A stretch of 64,000 bases of DNA from Streptomyces sp. NBC_00775 (GTDB lineage Bacteria; Actinomycetota; Actinomycetes; Streptomycetales; Streptomycetaceae): assembly GCF_036347135.1 (NCBI RefSeq), contig NZ_CP108938.1:62001-126000 (forward strand). Reading direction: 5' to 3'. Under the pieces are notes generated by a model that saw only the letters and a program-made list of their open reading frames with translations, was not told the origin of the DNA and searched no databases. The translations under genes and the position numbers were made by a program. This document shows, piece by piece, positions 41,522 to 50,134 of this stretch. Positions within the stretch are counted from its first letter, which is position 1; every line of letters begins with the position of its first letter.

Positions 41522-41706
41522 CGGCAAGCATCCTCGCTTCTCTTCTTTCCGCAGGGCGCGTTCGGCTTGTCTATCGATACCGACGCCGCCTGGCCCGCGA
41601 ATTGGGCGGTGTCCGCGCGCCCAATTCATGGCCGTGCCGCCGTCTACCCGATTGGAGGCGGTCCCGGTCCGGGGCGCGCCCCAGACACAGAACAGGACCA
41701 CAGATC

Positions 41707-42006
41707 ATGGCCAAGTACGTTTTCTCCTTCCGTGTGCCCTCCGACTACGCGCCCCACGCCGGGACGCCGACCGAGTGGCAGGCCTGGTTCGGCGCGTTGG
41801 GCTCGGCCCTGGTGGACGTCGGCAACGCGGTGACCGATTACGCCTCGCTCGGCGAGGTCGGCGGCAGCGGCTCCCGGATGGTCGCCTACTCGGTGGTGTC
41901 CGCCGAGGACATGGACTCCGCGCTGGCGCTGGCCAAGGACTGCCCGGTGCTGCGGGTCGGCGGCGGGGTCGAGGTCGGCCCCGTGATGGAAGCCGCCGGG
42001 TCGTGA
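41707..42006 (+). CDS. YCII-related protein
   Basis: A 99-residue ferredoxin-like-fold protein: AKYVFSFRVPSDYAPHAGTP, EWQAWFGALGSALVDVGNAV, SVVSAEDMDSALALAKDCPV ending GGGVEVGPVMEA. It matches YCII-related proteins that are commonly next to SnoaL-type ECF sigma genes. Probably a small-molecule-handling accessory; no proven reaction. ATG 41707. Its stop overlaps the exporter start (GTGA), so the two are coupled and are likely transcribed by the sigma factor encoded divergently. Confidence 0.8.
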   Translation: MAKYVFSFRVPSDYAPHAGTPTEWQAWFGALGSALVDVGNAVTDYASLGEVGGSGSRMVAYSVVSAEDMDSALALAKDCPVLRVGGGVEVGPVMEAAGS

Positions 42007-43496
42007 GCGACGCCATGACCGGGTCGACGGCGCCGCCGGTGGGGTCGTTCCTGGCGACCGGGCGTGGCAGGGTCACGCTGGCGCTGCTGTGCGCGGTGAC
42101 CTTCCTGGACGTCGTGGACGGCTCGATCGTGAACGTCGCGCTGCCGACCATCCGTACGCATCTGGGGTTCTCGGTGCAGAACCTGCAGTGGGTGGTCAGC
42201 GGCTATCTGATCACCTATGGCGGGTTCCTGCTGCTGGGCGGTCGGGCCGGGGACCTGCTGGGGCGGCGGCGGCTGCTGATCGCCGGGACAGCGCTGTTCG
42301 CGGCGTCCTCGCTGGCCTGCGGGTTGGCCGACAGCCAGGGGCTGCTGGTCGGCGCCCGGCTCGCCCAGGGTCTCGGGGCGGCGATGATGTCCCCGGCCGC
42401 GCTGTCCATCCTGACCACCACCTTCCAGGACTCCGACCGGCACAAGGCGCTGGGCGTGTGGGCCAGGATCAGCGGGCTGGCCGCCGCAGTCGGAGTGTTC
42501 TTCGGCGGGCTGCTCACCCAGGACCTCGGCTGGCGGTGGGTGTTCTTCGTGAATCTCCCGCTGTGCGCGCTGGTGCTGATCGGAGCGTTCCGGATCCTGA
42601 AGGCCGACCACGGCCGGTCCGTGCCAGGCGGTTTCGACGCGGTCGGCGCGGTGCTGGTCACCGCGAGCATGCTGCTGCTGATCTTCACCTTGGTGAAGGC
42701 CCCGGACGAGGGCTGGGGTGCGGGACGCACCATCGGCGGGCTGGCCGCCTCGGCGGTGCTGACGGCCGCGTTCGGGGTCAACGAGCAGCGGCGCACCCAC
42801 CCGCTGGTCCCGATGTCGATCTTCCGGATCAAGGGCCTGGCCGCGGCCGACGCCACCCAGGTGATCGCCTGGGCCGGGTTCTACTCAATGTTCTTCTTCG
42901 TCACTCTGTACATGCAGAACGTCCTGGGCTACTCCCAACTGCGCACCGGGCTCTCGTATCTGCCGGTGACCGTCGGCATCGGGTTTGGCTCCACCGCGGC
43001 GACGAAGATGTTCATCCGGACCGGTACCCGTCCGATCATCGTCTCCGGTGCGCTGCTCGCTGCCGGTGGCATCTTCTGGCTCTCCCGCATCCCAGTGGAC
43101 GGCACCTATCTCGGCAACCTGCTCGCCCCGCTGGTGGTCATGGCGACCGGATTGGGGCTGCTGTATGCCGGTGCGCAAACGGCCGCGAACGCGGGCGTGC
43201 CGGAGGATCAGTCCGGATTGGCCGCGGCCCTGATCACCACCTCTTTCCAGCTCGGGTCAGCGCTCGGCCTGGCGGTGTTCAGCGGGATCGCGACCAGTCG
43301 CACCAGCCACCTGCTGGCCGCCCACACCCCGCCCCCGGAGGCACTCACTGCCGGATTCCAGCGGGCCCTGCTCGTCAGCGCCCTCTGCCTCGTGGCAGCC
43401 GGAGCCATCGCGCTGCGAGCCTCCAACACCCGCGGCGAACCCGCCGCCACACCAGAAACCCAACAAAACCTGGAACCCTCCTACGACCCCGCATAA
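42003..43496 (+). CDS. MFS transporter, DHA2 (14-TM drug exporter) family
   Basis: A 497-residue exporter, GTG start at 42003 overlapping the YCII stop (ATG 42015 is an alternative). The helix-1 motif LDVVDGSIVNVALPTIRTHL, motif A GGRAGDLLGRRRLLI (loop 2-3) and motif C-like GVFFGGLLTQDLGWRWVFFV identify DHA2. Fourteen membrane segments span residues 20-480. It may export a toxic compound or antibiotic; the substrate is not predictable. A strong terminator follows at 43510-43550. Confidence 0.88.
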   Translation: MSDAMTGSTAPPVGSFLATGRGRVTLALLCAVTFLDVVDGSIVNVALPTIRTHLGFSVQNLQWVVSGYLITYGGFLLLGGRAGDLLGRRRLLIAGTALFAASSLACGLADSQGLLVGARLAQGLGAAMMSPAALSILTTTFQDSDRHKALGVWARISGLAAAVGVFFGGLLTQDLGWRWVFFVNLPLCALVLIGAFRILKADHGRSVPGGFDAVGAVLVTASMLLLIFTLVKAPDEGWGAGRTIGGLAASAVLTAAFGVNEQRRTHPLVPMSIFRIKGLAAADATQVIAWAGFYSMFFFVTLYMQNVLGYSQLRTGLSYLPVTVGIGFGSTAATKMFIRTGTRPIIVSGALLAAGGIFWLSRIPVDGTYLGNLLAPLVVMATGLGLLYAGAQTAANAGVPEDQSGLAAALITTSFQLGSALGLAVFSGIATSRTSHLLAAHTPPPEALTAGFQRALLVSALCLVAAGAIALRASNTRGEPAATPETQQNLEPSYDPA

Positions 43497-43509
43497 CACA
43501 AGACAACGA

Positions 43510-43550
43510 AATCCCGGGATGGCGTTCAACGCCATCCCGGGATTCTCTTT
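43510..43550 (+). terminator. rho-independent terminator after MFS gene
   Basis: A perfect 16-bp stem AATCCCGGGATGGCGT / ACGCCATCCCGGGATT with a 3-base TCA loop, followed by CTCTTT. It ends exactly where the ISKra4 end at 43551 begins. Confidence 0.92.
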
Positions 43551-43727
43551 GGGTGTGCATCTTCTGAAGGTGTCTGTGTGAATCAGACAGCGGATATGAG
43601 GGCGTTGCGGTAGCGGGCCTGGTGGTTGCGGGTGTACTCCTGTTGTTCGCGCCAGGCCCAGTAGGCGTCGAAGTCGCCGTTGGTGCGCAGGGCTCGGAGC
43701 TTCAAGACGGCTTCGGCACCCGCCCTG
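43551..43727 (-). mobile_element. ISKra4-family element, terminal fragment (copy 2)
   Basis: It begins GGGTGTGCATCTTCTGAAGG like copy 1 at 39620 and encodes only the last 45 residues of the transposase, GAEAVLKLRALRTNGDFDAY, WAWREQQEYTRNHQARYRNA. The frame is intact across the place where copy 1 has a 2-base insertion. It is cut at 43727 by the inverted repeat of an IS5-family element. Same orientation as copy 1, with the sigma/YCII/MFS genes between. Confidence 0.8.
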
Positions 43728-43757
43728 AGTGGGCGTTCTGTGAGCCTTCGGGCGGGA

Positions 43758-44168
43758 CTACGTTGGCGGGGACGCTGCCGGTCGGGGCAGGGTGAATAGG
43801 CCGGGCTCGGGTTCGGTGAGGATGCCGCGGTTGACGAGGCGTTTGAGCTTGGCCCGGGCGCCCTCGACGTGGCGGTTCTCGGTGCCGGAGCCCAGGGCTT
43901 CGCAGACGGCCTTGGCCCGCAGGCCCTGCTCGTCGTCCTCGAACAGGGCGAGAATCTGCCGGTAGGCGGACGGCAGTGGCTCGGGGCCGCCGGGGTCGCT
44001 GTCCTCGACGATCTCCAGGACGGTCTGGCGGGTGATGCCCAGCCGCTCCAACCGGCATTCCACGGCGGCGAGTTGCTCACCGAGCCGGGCGAGCTGATCC
44101 CGCAAGCGGTCAGCCTCTTCTCGCGCGGCGGCCTGCCGTGCCTCGATCTTGGCCGGCAGTTCACGCAT
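43758..44168 (-). CDS. IS-encoded accessory protein (coiled coil + winged-helix-like)
   Basis: A 136-residue protein, ATG 44168 overlapping the transposase stop by eight bases. The N-terminal half is a coiled coil (KIEARQAAAREEADRLRDQL; LGEQLAAVECRLERLGITRQ). The C-terminal half, LPSAYRQILALFEDDEQGLR, AKAVCEALGSGTENRHVEGA, RAKLKRLVNRGILTEPEPGL, is winged-helix-like. It lies inside the inverted repeats, so it travels with the IS. A role as regulator of the transposase or host-targeting factor is possible; I know no tested example. Confidence 0.7.
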   Translation of the reverse strand: MRELPAKIEARQAAAREEADRLRDQLARLGEQLAAVECRLERLGITRQTVLEIVEDSDPGGPEPLPSAYRQILALFEDDEQGLRAKAVCEALGSGTENRHVEGARAKLKRLVNRGILTEPEPGLFTLPRPAASPPT

Positions 44169-45054
44169 GGACGGACTCGCCGGTGGGGGCCCTGGCCCCG
44201 GCCGGCAGCGGATCACGCCAGGTCGGGGTGGTCGTGCCGGTGATCCGGCGAGCCATCACGTCGGTCATCGACCAGTAGATCATCGAGACCGCGCTGGCAG
44301 GCAGTGCTTCGTAGTCGCGGGCCAGGCGGCGATGGATCAGGGTGCCAAAAGTCTGCTCGACCACCCACCGTTTCGGTATTGGCGCGAACCCCTTCGTCTG
44401 CGGATCACGCGAGACCACCTCGACGTCGATGCCCAGCGACCGGCCGTGCTCGACGACGGCGTTCTTGAACCCAGCATCCACCCAGCCCTTGGTCACCGAC
44501 GGGTTTGCCGCGGCCACCTTGTCCAGCAGCGTGATTCCGATCGCGTTGTCGTGGACGCTCGCGGCGACCACGATCACGGCGATGAGCAGGCCGAGCACAT
44601 CGGTGGCGATGCCCCGCTTGCGGCCCCGGCTCCTCTTGCCCGGATCCAGCCCGGTCGTCTCCTTGGGTGCATTGACCGAGGCGTGCACCGTCTGGGCGTC
44701 CATCACGATCGCGGACGGGTCCTCGTGCCGGCCCCTCAACTCGCGGACCTGCCAGCGCAGCAGGTCGTGGATAGCCTGATCGGTGCCGTCATCGCGCCAC
44801 TTGCCGAAGTAGTAGTACACGGCGGTGTACGGCGGGAAGTCGTGCGGCAGGTAACGCCACTGGCAGCCGACCCGGGCCTGATACAGGATCGCGTTGAGGA
44901 TCTCCCGCATCTCGTAGCGGCCCTCATGCCCGCTGACCGAGCGGTGCTGCCCCTTCCAGGACGTGATGACCGGCCGGATCAGCTCCCACGCCTCATCCGA
45001 CAGATCACTCGGGTACGACTGCCGCCCGCCCATACCCATCAGCAGACCGCGCAC
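44161..45054 (-). CDS. IS5 family transposase
   Basis: A 297-residue transposase with GTG start at 45054; ATG 45039 or 45033 could also serve. The N-terminal DUF4096-like region is SDLSDEAWELIRPVITSWKG, YEMREILNAILYQARVGCQW, RYLPHDFPPYTAVYYYFGKW. The DDE core has D in AIVMDAQTVHASVN, D in KGWVDAGFKN and E in KRWVVEQTFGTLIHRRLARD. It appears intact and lies between perfect inverted repeats, so this element may be active. Confidence 0.88.
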   Translation of the reverse strand: MRGLLMGMGGRQSYPSDLSDEAWELIRPVITSWKGQHRSVSGHEGRYEMREILNAILYQARVGCQWRYLPHDFPPYTAVYYYFGKWRDDGTDQAIHDLLRWQVRELRGRHEDPSAIVMDAQTVHASVNAPKETTGLDPGKRSRGRKRGIATDVLGLLIAVIVVAASVHDNAIGITLLDKVAAANPSVTKGWVDAGFKNAVVEHGRSLGIDVEVVSRDPQTKGFAPIPKRWVVEQTFGTLIHRRLARDYEALPASAVSMIYWSMTDVMARRITGTTTPTWRDPLPAGARAPTGESVHA

Positions 45055-45114
45055 CCGACCAACCGCAAGTCCTCAAACCGGACAACGACTCCGACGACTC
45101 ACAGAACGCCCACT

Positions 45115-45436
45115 GAAGGCAGCCCGCAAGACACGCACCCCGGTGAGCGTGGCCTCCATCGCCAGGGCGGCCGGAGTGTCCACCGACTTCATCTACCGAC
45201 ATCCCGTCCTACGCCCGCAGGTCGAGGCGCTCCGCCGGGCACGACGCGATGCCATCCCGGGCGACGCAGCTCACGCCCCCGACGCTGAGGCTGCCGCCAG
45301 TACGCTGGTCCGCCGCCTCACTCAACAGCTGGCCGCCGACCGCCGCAAACACCGTGAAGAAGTTGCCCAACTGCAGGCTGCTCTCGCTGCGGCACACGGC
45401 GAACTGCTGGCCCTGCGACGGCACTTGCAGGGGTGA
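45115..45436 (+). pseudogene. DUF6262 / TnpC-like protein, 5' end removed by IS
   Basis: Directly after the IS repeat the frame reads KAARKTRTPVSVASIARAAG, VSTDFIYRHPVLRPQVEALR, then a coiled coil RLTQQLAADRRKHREEVAQL to TGA 45436. This is a second, distinct TnpC-like gene (compare 30554-31082). The N-terminal 20-30 residues and the recombinase genes that normally precede it are absent. Confidence 0.65.
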
Positions 45437-45482
45437 GGCGGCCGCCCTGCGGGCCATCTCAACCGTCAGTAGCCTCCCAGGA

Positions 45483-45992
45483 ATGACGACGCTACAAGAT
45501 CTCGCCGCTCGCCTGGACCGAGTCGAGACCGAACTCGCACTGCACCGGCTGGCCCACGACTACTGCGTGGGTGCCGACCACCGCGACCCAGTCCGCTGGA
45601 AGGCAATTTGGACAGCGGACGCCGTGTGGGAGACCAGCTCGGACCAGATATTCACGGGGATCGAAGCCATCCGCGCGGCGGTCGAGCAGCAGTGGCAGGC
45701 ATTCCCGATCATGCAGCATGCCACCGCCAACCACACGGTGGAAATCGACGGCGCTGCCGCGACCGGTCGATCTGACGTCGTGGTCCTGGCCCAACTCCGC
45801 GATCACCGCTGGATTGCCGGTGGAGGTACCTACGAGGACGAGTACCGGCGCAAGGGAGGGATCTGGCGCATAGCGCGGCGCCGGGTAGTACGTCCTTTCG
45901 ACCTTGCGCCTTTGGCACCGAGCGATGGACCCGTCTATGTCGACGAACCAGTCCCGGCCAATCCTGGCGATGCTGATGAGCCGTACCAGTAG
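45483..45992 (+). CDS. SnoaL/NTF2-like protein
   Basis: A 169-residue protein, ATG 45483 with CAGGA close upstream. TTLQDLAARLDRVETELALH, RLAHDYCVGADHRDPVRWKA, IWTADAVWETSSDQIFTGIE, IAGGGTYEDEYRRKGGIWRI: the cone-shaped NTF2-like fold of the SnoaL_4 type, with Tyr/Asp-Asp near 28-34 typical of family members resembling ring-hydroxylating dioxygenase small subunits. Catalytic role unknown. Intact, though surrounded by IS debris. Confidence 0.78.
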   Translation: MTTLQDLAARLDRVETELALHRLAHDYCVGADHRDPVRWKAIWTADAVWETSSDQIFTGIEAIRAAVEQQWQAFPIMQHATANHTVEIDGAAATGRSDVVVLAQLRDHRWIAGGGTYEDEYRRKGGIWRIARRRVVRPFDLAPLAPSDGPVYVDEPVPANPGDADEPYQ

Positions 45993-46045
45993 AAGGCGTT
46001 CGTCAGCGGCATACCGCTGGCGAACGGTCCAGGACAATCAATCCT

Positions 46046-46213
46046 TCACAGCGTCGCGACCCCGGATAAGAGGTGGTCGTACTCGGCATCCCGCATGCTG
46101 CCCGTGAAGCCGTAGGAGGCGGCGTTCAGCTCCTTCTCCCTGCCCGTGATGGACGTGGACGGCCGGATGCCGGAGGTGTAGCCGCCCTTGCGGCAGATCG
46201 TCATGTCGCCCCC
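46046..46213 (-). pseudogene. HNH-like exported protein fragment
   Basis: A 53-codon stretch, TICRKGGYTSGIRPSTSITG, REKELNAASYGFTGSMRDAE, YDHLLSG, resembles the C-terminal EYDHL-type segment of small exported HNH-like proteins. It stops at the point where the following LGG..N motif should occur. Truncated at both ends. Confidence 0.4.
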
Positions 46214-46279
46214 GCCCCGCCGGACCAGCCGAAGCGGCTGCACTTGTGTGTTCGCGGAGCTCCCGGCGCTGTGCGGGTC

Positions 46280-46507
46280 ACCGGTTTCCTTGAGGCTTAC
46301 CGGGATCTTCTGGTGCGGCAGACACAGGCTGCCATGCGGCGTGCCGCTACCGAATATCAAAAGGCTGGCGACGCAGAAGTCGCGGGCCGGCTGCGGAGCA
46401 TGGCCGGTGCTTTGCCTGCCGCGAGACGGGCTGCGGACAAGAAGAGCAAGGGCCGCAGTGTGCGGACGGTCTCCGGTGGGCTGCCGACGCTCGGGCACCG
46501 CCACTGA
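46280..46507 (+). pseudogene. gene tail of unknown family
   Basis: The frame TGFLEAYRDLLVRQTQAAMR, RAATEYQKAGDAEVAGRLRS, MAGALPAARRAADKKSKGRS to TGA 46507 is helical, basic and coding-like but has no start of its own; the upstream sequence belongs to the opposite-strand HNH-like scrap. Family not recognised. It is one of several 3' gene ends stranded beside the IS3 element. Confidence 0.4.
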
Positions 46508-46674
46508 ACCTCGATCTGTCTGTTGTGCCCGGGCGGCTGTCGGTGTGGGGTCTCAGGACTTCCTTGACGGTTTGTCGTCAGGAGATCCTTAACGGACTCT
46601 CTGGGTGCCCATGCCTTTGACGTAGAGCCTGGTGTGAGCTTGTTCTGCTTTGACGGACACTGTCGGTGTGGTGG

Positions 46675-47546
46675 TCAGGCTGCGAGTGCGGTCTCGTATT
46701 CGGCGGGACTGCGGTAGCCGAGGCTGCTGTGCAGTCGGTGCAAGTTGTACCAGCCCTCGATGAAGTCGAAGATCGCGGTGCGGGCGGCGGCCCGGCTGGG
46801 CCAGGAGCTTGTGTCGAGCAACTCCCGTTTGATGGTGGCGAAGAACGACTCGGCGAGCGCGTTGTCCCAGCACTGACCGGTGCGGCCGACGGACAGGGGG
46901 ACGCCCAACTCCTTTGCCAGGGTGGCGAATTGATGGCTGGTGTACTGGCAGCCGCGGTCCGAGTGAAAGATCACCGGACGGGTGGGGCGACGCTGTCGGC
47001 AGGCCGCCGTGAGGGCGTCGGCGACCAGCTCGGTTCGCAGGTGATCGGCCGTGGCCCAGCCGACCACGCGGCGGGAGGCGATGTCGATGACCGTGGCCAG
47101 ATACAGCCAGCCCTCCTCGGTCGGGACATACGTGATGTCGCCGCACCAGCGGGTGTCGACGCCGGCTGGGTCGGGACCGAACTGCCGCAAGATGAGGTCG
47201 GGCCGGGCGGCGGCGCGAGGGTCAGGGACGGTGGTCAGGTGCCGTCGTCTGCGGGATCGGCCCTCCAGGCCGCCGCCCGCATCAGTCGGGCGATGCGGCG
47301 GCGTCCGCAGACTTCACCCTCGCGTTTCAGCACGGCGTGGATGCGTGGAGCGCCGTAGGTGCCGCGCGACTTGGCGTGGACCTCGGTGATCTGCCCGGTC
47401 AGCTCGGCATCACGGACCGCCCGCGGACCGGGCTTGCCACTGCGGCGGGCATAGAAGGCGGTTCGGGAGACCTGCAGCAGTTCACACGCGCGCTTGACGT
47501 TGTGACCGTCTCGCTTCTCCGCCTCGATGAACGGATGCACCGTCAC
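46675..47546 (-). pseudogene. IS3 transposase orfB, frameshifted
   Basis: The GTG 47546 overlaps the orfA stop. N-terminal HTH_21 part: VHPFIEAEKRDGHNVKRACE, EVHAKSRGTYGAPRIHAVLK, RRRIARLMRAA. A one-base loss in the GGCGGC run near 47270 puts the rest in another frame: DTRWCGDITYVPTEEGWLYL, VIFHSDRGCQYTSHQF, CWDNALAESFFATIKRELLD, the rve DDE core. The catalytic D, D, E are present but on the wrong frame relative to the start, so this copy is probably inactive. Confidence 0.75.
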
Positions 47547-47851
47547 CGGGTCTCCTTCGCGAAGAAAGCCGTGGCCCGCTTGAGGATGTCGACATCCTCG
47601 CGCAGCCGGCGGTTCTCCCGCCACAGCGCGGCCAGTTCCTCGCGTTCGCTGCTGGTCAGGCCATCGCGTTCGCCCGCGTCGGCCTCGGCCTGGCTGACCC
47701 ACAGCCGCACCGCGGTCTCAGTCAGGTCAAAGTCCTTGGCAATCTGACCGACCGAGCGGTCACCACGACGGCACAGCTCCACGATCTCGGCCTTGAACTC
47801 CGGAGTGAACGAACGACGAGGCCGAGGCTTCTTCCTCCCCATGCTCTCCAT
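47543..47851 (-). CDS. IS3 transposase orfA
   Basis: A 102-residue HTH protein from ATG 47851 (ATG 47842 also possible): MGRKKPRPRRSFTPEFKAEI, VELCRRGDRSVGQIAKDFDL, TETAVRLWVSQ, and a leucine-zipper-like LWRENRRLREDVDILKRATA. It binds the IS ends and, in active IS3 elements, is fused to OrfB by programmed frameshifting. Intact. Confidence 0.8.
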   Translation of the reverse strand: MESMGRKKPRPRRSFTPEFKAEIVELCRRGDRSVGQIAKDFDLTETAVRLWVSQAEADAGERDGLTSSEREELAALWRENRRLREDVDILKRATAFFAKETR

Positions 47852-47920
47852 GATGGACATCCTCCCGGGGCAGAACCCCTGATCTCGGATGTTCGTCAAA
47901 GCGGATCAAGTCCACAGGAG

Positions 47921-48454
47921 GCCTGCTCCGCTCGGCTAGACAGGTCTCGCGGCGCTGACGAGGAGCAGGCGCTGCGCGCCGCGCTTGTCACCCTGAAGGC
48001 ACGCCTCGCGATGTTCTACGCCGAGCAAGGCATCCAGCTCAAGAAGGCACATCGCATGGCGAAGAGTGCTCTGAAGAGCGCACCGGACAACCTGGACCCG
48101 GGCGGGCTGGCGGTGTGCGAAGATGCCCGCGGGTGGGTCGCCTACCGTGAGGGCCGAGTCCGTGAGGCCGTCCCTCTCCTGGAGAAGGCCGTGGAACATT
48201 CCGTGGGCGACGCGCAGGAATGGGCCCACCTCGCACTTGCCCTGGAGGCGCGGTCGGTGTCCCGGCGAGGACATAAAGACGAAGACCTCGACCGCGCACG
48301 GGACATCTGGCAGCAGATACTTGAGCACTGTCCTCGCAGTCCTGCCGCCGAGCAGGCCAGGCACCACCTCGACCTGTTGCCCGAGCACCTGCATCCCCCG
48401 AGGCCGCTGGCGTCCCGCGGCCTGAAGGCCACCGCACACCCGTTTGCTCGGTAG
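47921..48454 (+). pseudogene. TPR-repeat protein, 5' end removed by IS3
   Basis: From the IS edge the frame reads RSRGADEEQALRAALVTLKA, RLAMFYAEQGIQLKKAHRMA, DARGWVAYREGRVREAVPLL, RARDIWQQILEHCPRSPAAE: tandem tetratricopeptide helices, ending at TAG 48454. Upstream codons continue in frame right up to the IS3 repeat, so the insertion cut a longer gene. Internal ATG 48011 gives a 147-residue product if translated. Confidence 0.6.
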
Positions 48455-48630
48455 GTGTCGGCCCGGCATTCCGGAGGACTCTCCCACACTTCACTCTCGC
48501 GAGGAGGATGGTCACGTCCAAGCGTCTGGTCGCCTGCTGCGAGGTGGAACTTCGCCGACCAGCCGAGCAACGTCCCCGCGCCAGCTGGGAGCAGCTGCTC
48601 CGTGCACACCTTCCAGGGGTGTTGGGAAGT

Positions 48631-49401
48631 TCAGAGCACAGTGAAGCTGTCCTTCACCACGCTGAATGTCTTGAGCGCCTGGATCTCGACATCCGGCTGG
48701 TACCAAGTGCTGATCTGGTAATTTCTGCCGTGGGCGTTGAAGCCGGTGAGCAGGGCGTGCCAGCGCACCCCTCCCAGCGTGAAGGTGTATTCCCACACGA
48801 CTGAGGGCCAGCCGCGGAAAGTGGCCTTTGTCAGACGGATCTTCCGGTAGTTTTCGGACTGGTGGGCGTTCTGCTCCGAGATCTTCCAGGTGTGCATCAG
48901 GTCGCCATGGGCTAGTGAGGACTTGGCCACGATCTCCTGATCGCCGTCCGGGGAGGTGTAGTGCACCTCGGTGCCTGTCTTCACATCTCGCCGCCAGCCC
49001 GCGGGCGTAACCCATGCGTACTTTCCGGCCTCCTTATGTGCTCCTGCGGGCAGCGTGGAGGCCGCACCGATGACGGCGGGCGAAGCCGCTGCCTTCTGGT
49101 CGTTCAGAGAGAACGAGGTGCCGAACCCGGCTCCGAAGACCAGAAGTACGGAAGCGGCGACGGCCAGCCAGTTCCTACGGACGGGAGCGGCGACGCTCCG
49201 GATTTCGGTGGTCGGATTGCGCCTTGCGTTCTCGGATGGCTCCTTTTCGGTCAGTTCGACGTCGAGCAATGAGGCGAGGTACCTGCGCCACAGGGGTCGG
49301 TCCTTGCGGCGCCCGTGTTCGATGATGTGGTCCAGCGATTCAAGGGTGTCGTCCTTAGAATCGGTCAGCGACGCCCAATAGCGTTGACGGAAGTTGCTCA
49401 T
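48631..49401 (-). CDS. membrane-anchored protein of EACC1-caspase operon
   Basis: A 256-residue protein, ATG 49401 overlapping the previous stop. Cytoplasmic N-terminus (MSNFRQRYWASLTDSKDDTL; EHGRRKDRPLWRRYLASLLD), one membrane helix at about 78-98 (NWLAVAASVLLVFGAGFGTS), then an extracytoplasmic beta-rich domain (YAWVTPAGWRRDVKTGTEVH; GWPSVVWEYTFTLGGVRWHA; NYQISTWYQPDVEIQALKTF) resembling the lipoprotein-like C-termini of sensor kinases. It may sense envelope state for the caspase system or be its membrane target. Family not recognised. Confidence 0.65.
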   Translation of the reverse strand: MSNFRQRYWASLTDSKDDTLESLDHIIEHGRRKDRPLWRRYLASLLDVELTEKEPSENARRNPTTEIRSVAAPVRRNWLAVAASVLLVFGAGFGTSFSLNDQKAAASPAVIGAASTLPAGAHKEAGKYAWVTPAGWRRDVKTGTEVHYTSPDGDQEIVAKSSLAHGDLMHTWKISEQNAHQSENYRKIRLTKATFRGWPSVVWEYTFTLGGVRWHALLTGFNAHGRNYQISTWYQPDVEIQALKTFSVVKDSFTVL

Positions 49402-49811
49402 GGCCGGACCTCCGCTTCGTCCGGCGAGAGGGTGGAGTGCTGGGCCGGTTCTATGACTGGAGCAGCGGAGTTATTTCCGCTGATCGCTGCTTGGATGGTC
49501 TTTGCGCTACCGAGTTGGCGCAGTAGCGCCGGAGCCGAGGCTCCCACCGCGACTGCTGCGAATACTCCGGTCAGTTGCGGGGAGAAGATCCATCCGGCAC
49601 CGGCGCCGAGGGAGAGCCGGGTGAAGGCCGCCAGCGCGTCGGAAGGTGCGTCGATGTACTTGCCGAGCGGTGGTAGCTGATCCCTCGTCTTGTCCTTCGA
49701 CAGGGCTCGATGGCGGGCGGCTTGCCACGTCGCGATACGTCCGTAGAACACCACGATCTCCACTACTAGGCCACCCAGTGCGCCACAAGTGATGGACGTC
49801 GTCCACTGCAT
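49398..49811 (-). CDS. small membrane protein of EACC1-caspase operon
   Basis: A 137-residue protein, ATG 49811 after GGGGGA. Membrane helix at about 6-24 (TCGALGGLVVEIVVFYGRIA), a cytoplasmic loop with QAARHRALSKDKTRDQLPPL, and a second hydrophobic region LGAGAGWIFSPQLTGVFAAV. Coupled to the next gene by ATGA. Its hydrophobic pattern recalls small scaffold or holin-like proteins, but no family is recognised. It follows the caspase gene after a 320-base gap and so may have its own promoter. Confidence 0.6.
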   Translation of the reverse strand: MQWTTSITCGALGGLVVEIVVFYGRIATWQAARHRALSKDKTRDQLPPLGKYIDAPSDALAAFTRLSLGAGAGWIFSPQLTGVFAAVAVGASAPALLRQLGSAKTIQAAISGNNSAAPVIEPAQHSTLSPDEAEVRP

Positions 49812-50134
49812 GACCGTCCCCCTGGGCAATGCTCGCAGTTGATTCAAGCTCAGCATTCCAGAGTGGGAGTTTGTCCGGGATGGTGATGCACAGAACCTCT
49901 TATGATCTTTTGAGAATCCCAGGTGGGCCGAAGATTTCCTCGGTGCCACACGAAGATCCGTGTGGTCGTGGTTGATCCAGATGACCAGATGAAGCGGCGC
50001 ACGATCGTGCCGTGATCGACCAGGTCGGCGTCCACTTCGGGCGCGGTGGTCTCCCGGTGATGCCAATGCACCCCGCATGATGTTGCGGCGGTACGGGCGG
50101 AGGCTGCAGAGCAGTCAAAGAGGCGGGGCGGGTG
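49812..50134. other. gap inside the caspase locus, possible promoter
   Basis: About 320 bases, AT-richer than the surroundings around 49860-49930 (TTATGATCTTTTGAGAATCC). No frame looks coding. A promoter for the two membrane-protein genes (reading minus) is likely here. Confidence 0.35.

Larger units (their letters stand above)
43728..45114 (-). mobile_element. IS5-family insertion sequence with 17-bp terminal inverted repeats
   Basis: Ends are perfect inverted repeats: AGTGGGCGTTCTGTGAG at 43728-43744 and its complement at 45098-45114. The 1387-bp element encodes a DDE transposase and a second overlapping gene. No direct target duplication is visible: the left flank is the ISKra4 fragment and the right flank a TnpC-like gene, so deletions or recombination followed insertion. 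Confidence 0.88.
46635..47914 (-). mobile_element. IS3-family insertion sequence (degenerate)
   Basis: About 1280 bp bounded by imperfect inverted repeats: TGAGCTTGTTCTGCTTTGAC at 46635 and, from the complement of 47914, TGGACTTGATCCGCTTTGAC. It contains orfA and a frameshifted orfB on the minus strand. A target duplication was not evident. It cut the 5' end of the TPR gene at 47921. Confidence 0.75.

Noticed and set aside
39620..43727. Active composite transposon bounded by ISKra4 copies
   Set aside because: Both ISKra4 copies are truncated and the flanks differ, so no mobile unit can be demonstrated. Kept only as an observation of shared ends.
43724..45118. Target-site duplication of the IS5 element
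   Set aside because: Bases outside the repeats (CCTG left, GAAG right) do not match, so no duplication was recorded.
49812..50134. Small RNA or antitoxin gene in the caspase locus gap
   Set aside because: No hairpin, terminator or small open frame with a ribosome site could be made out.
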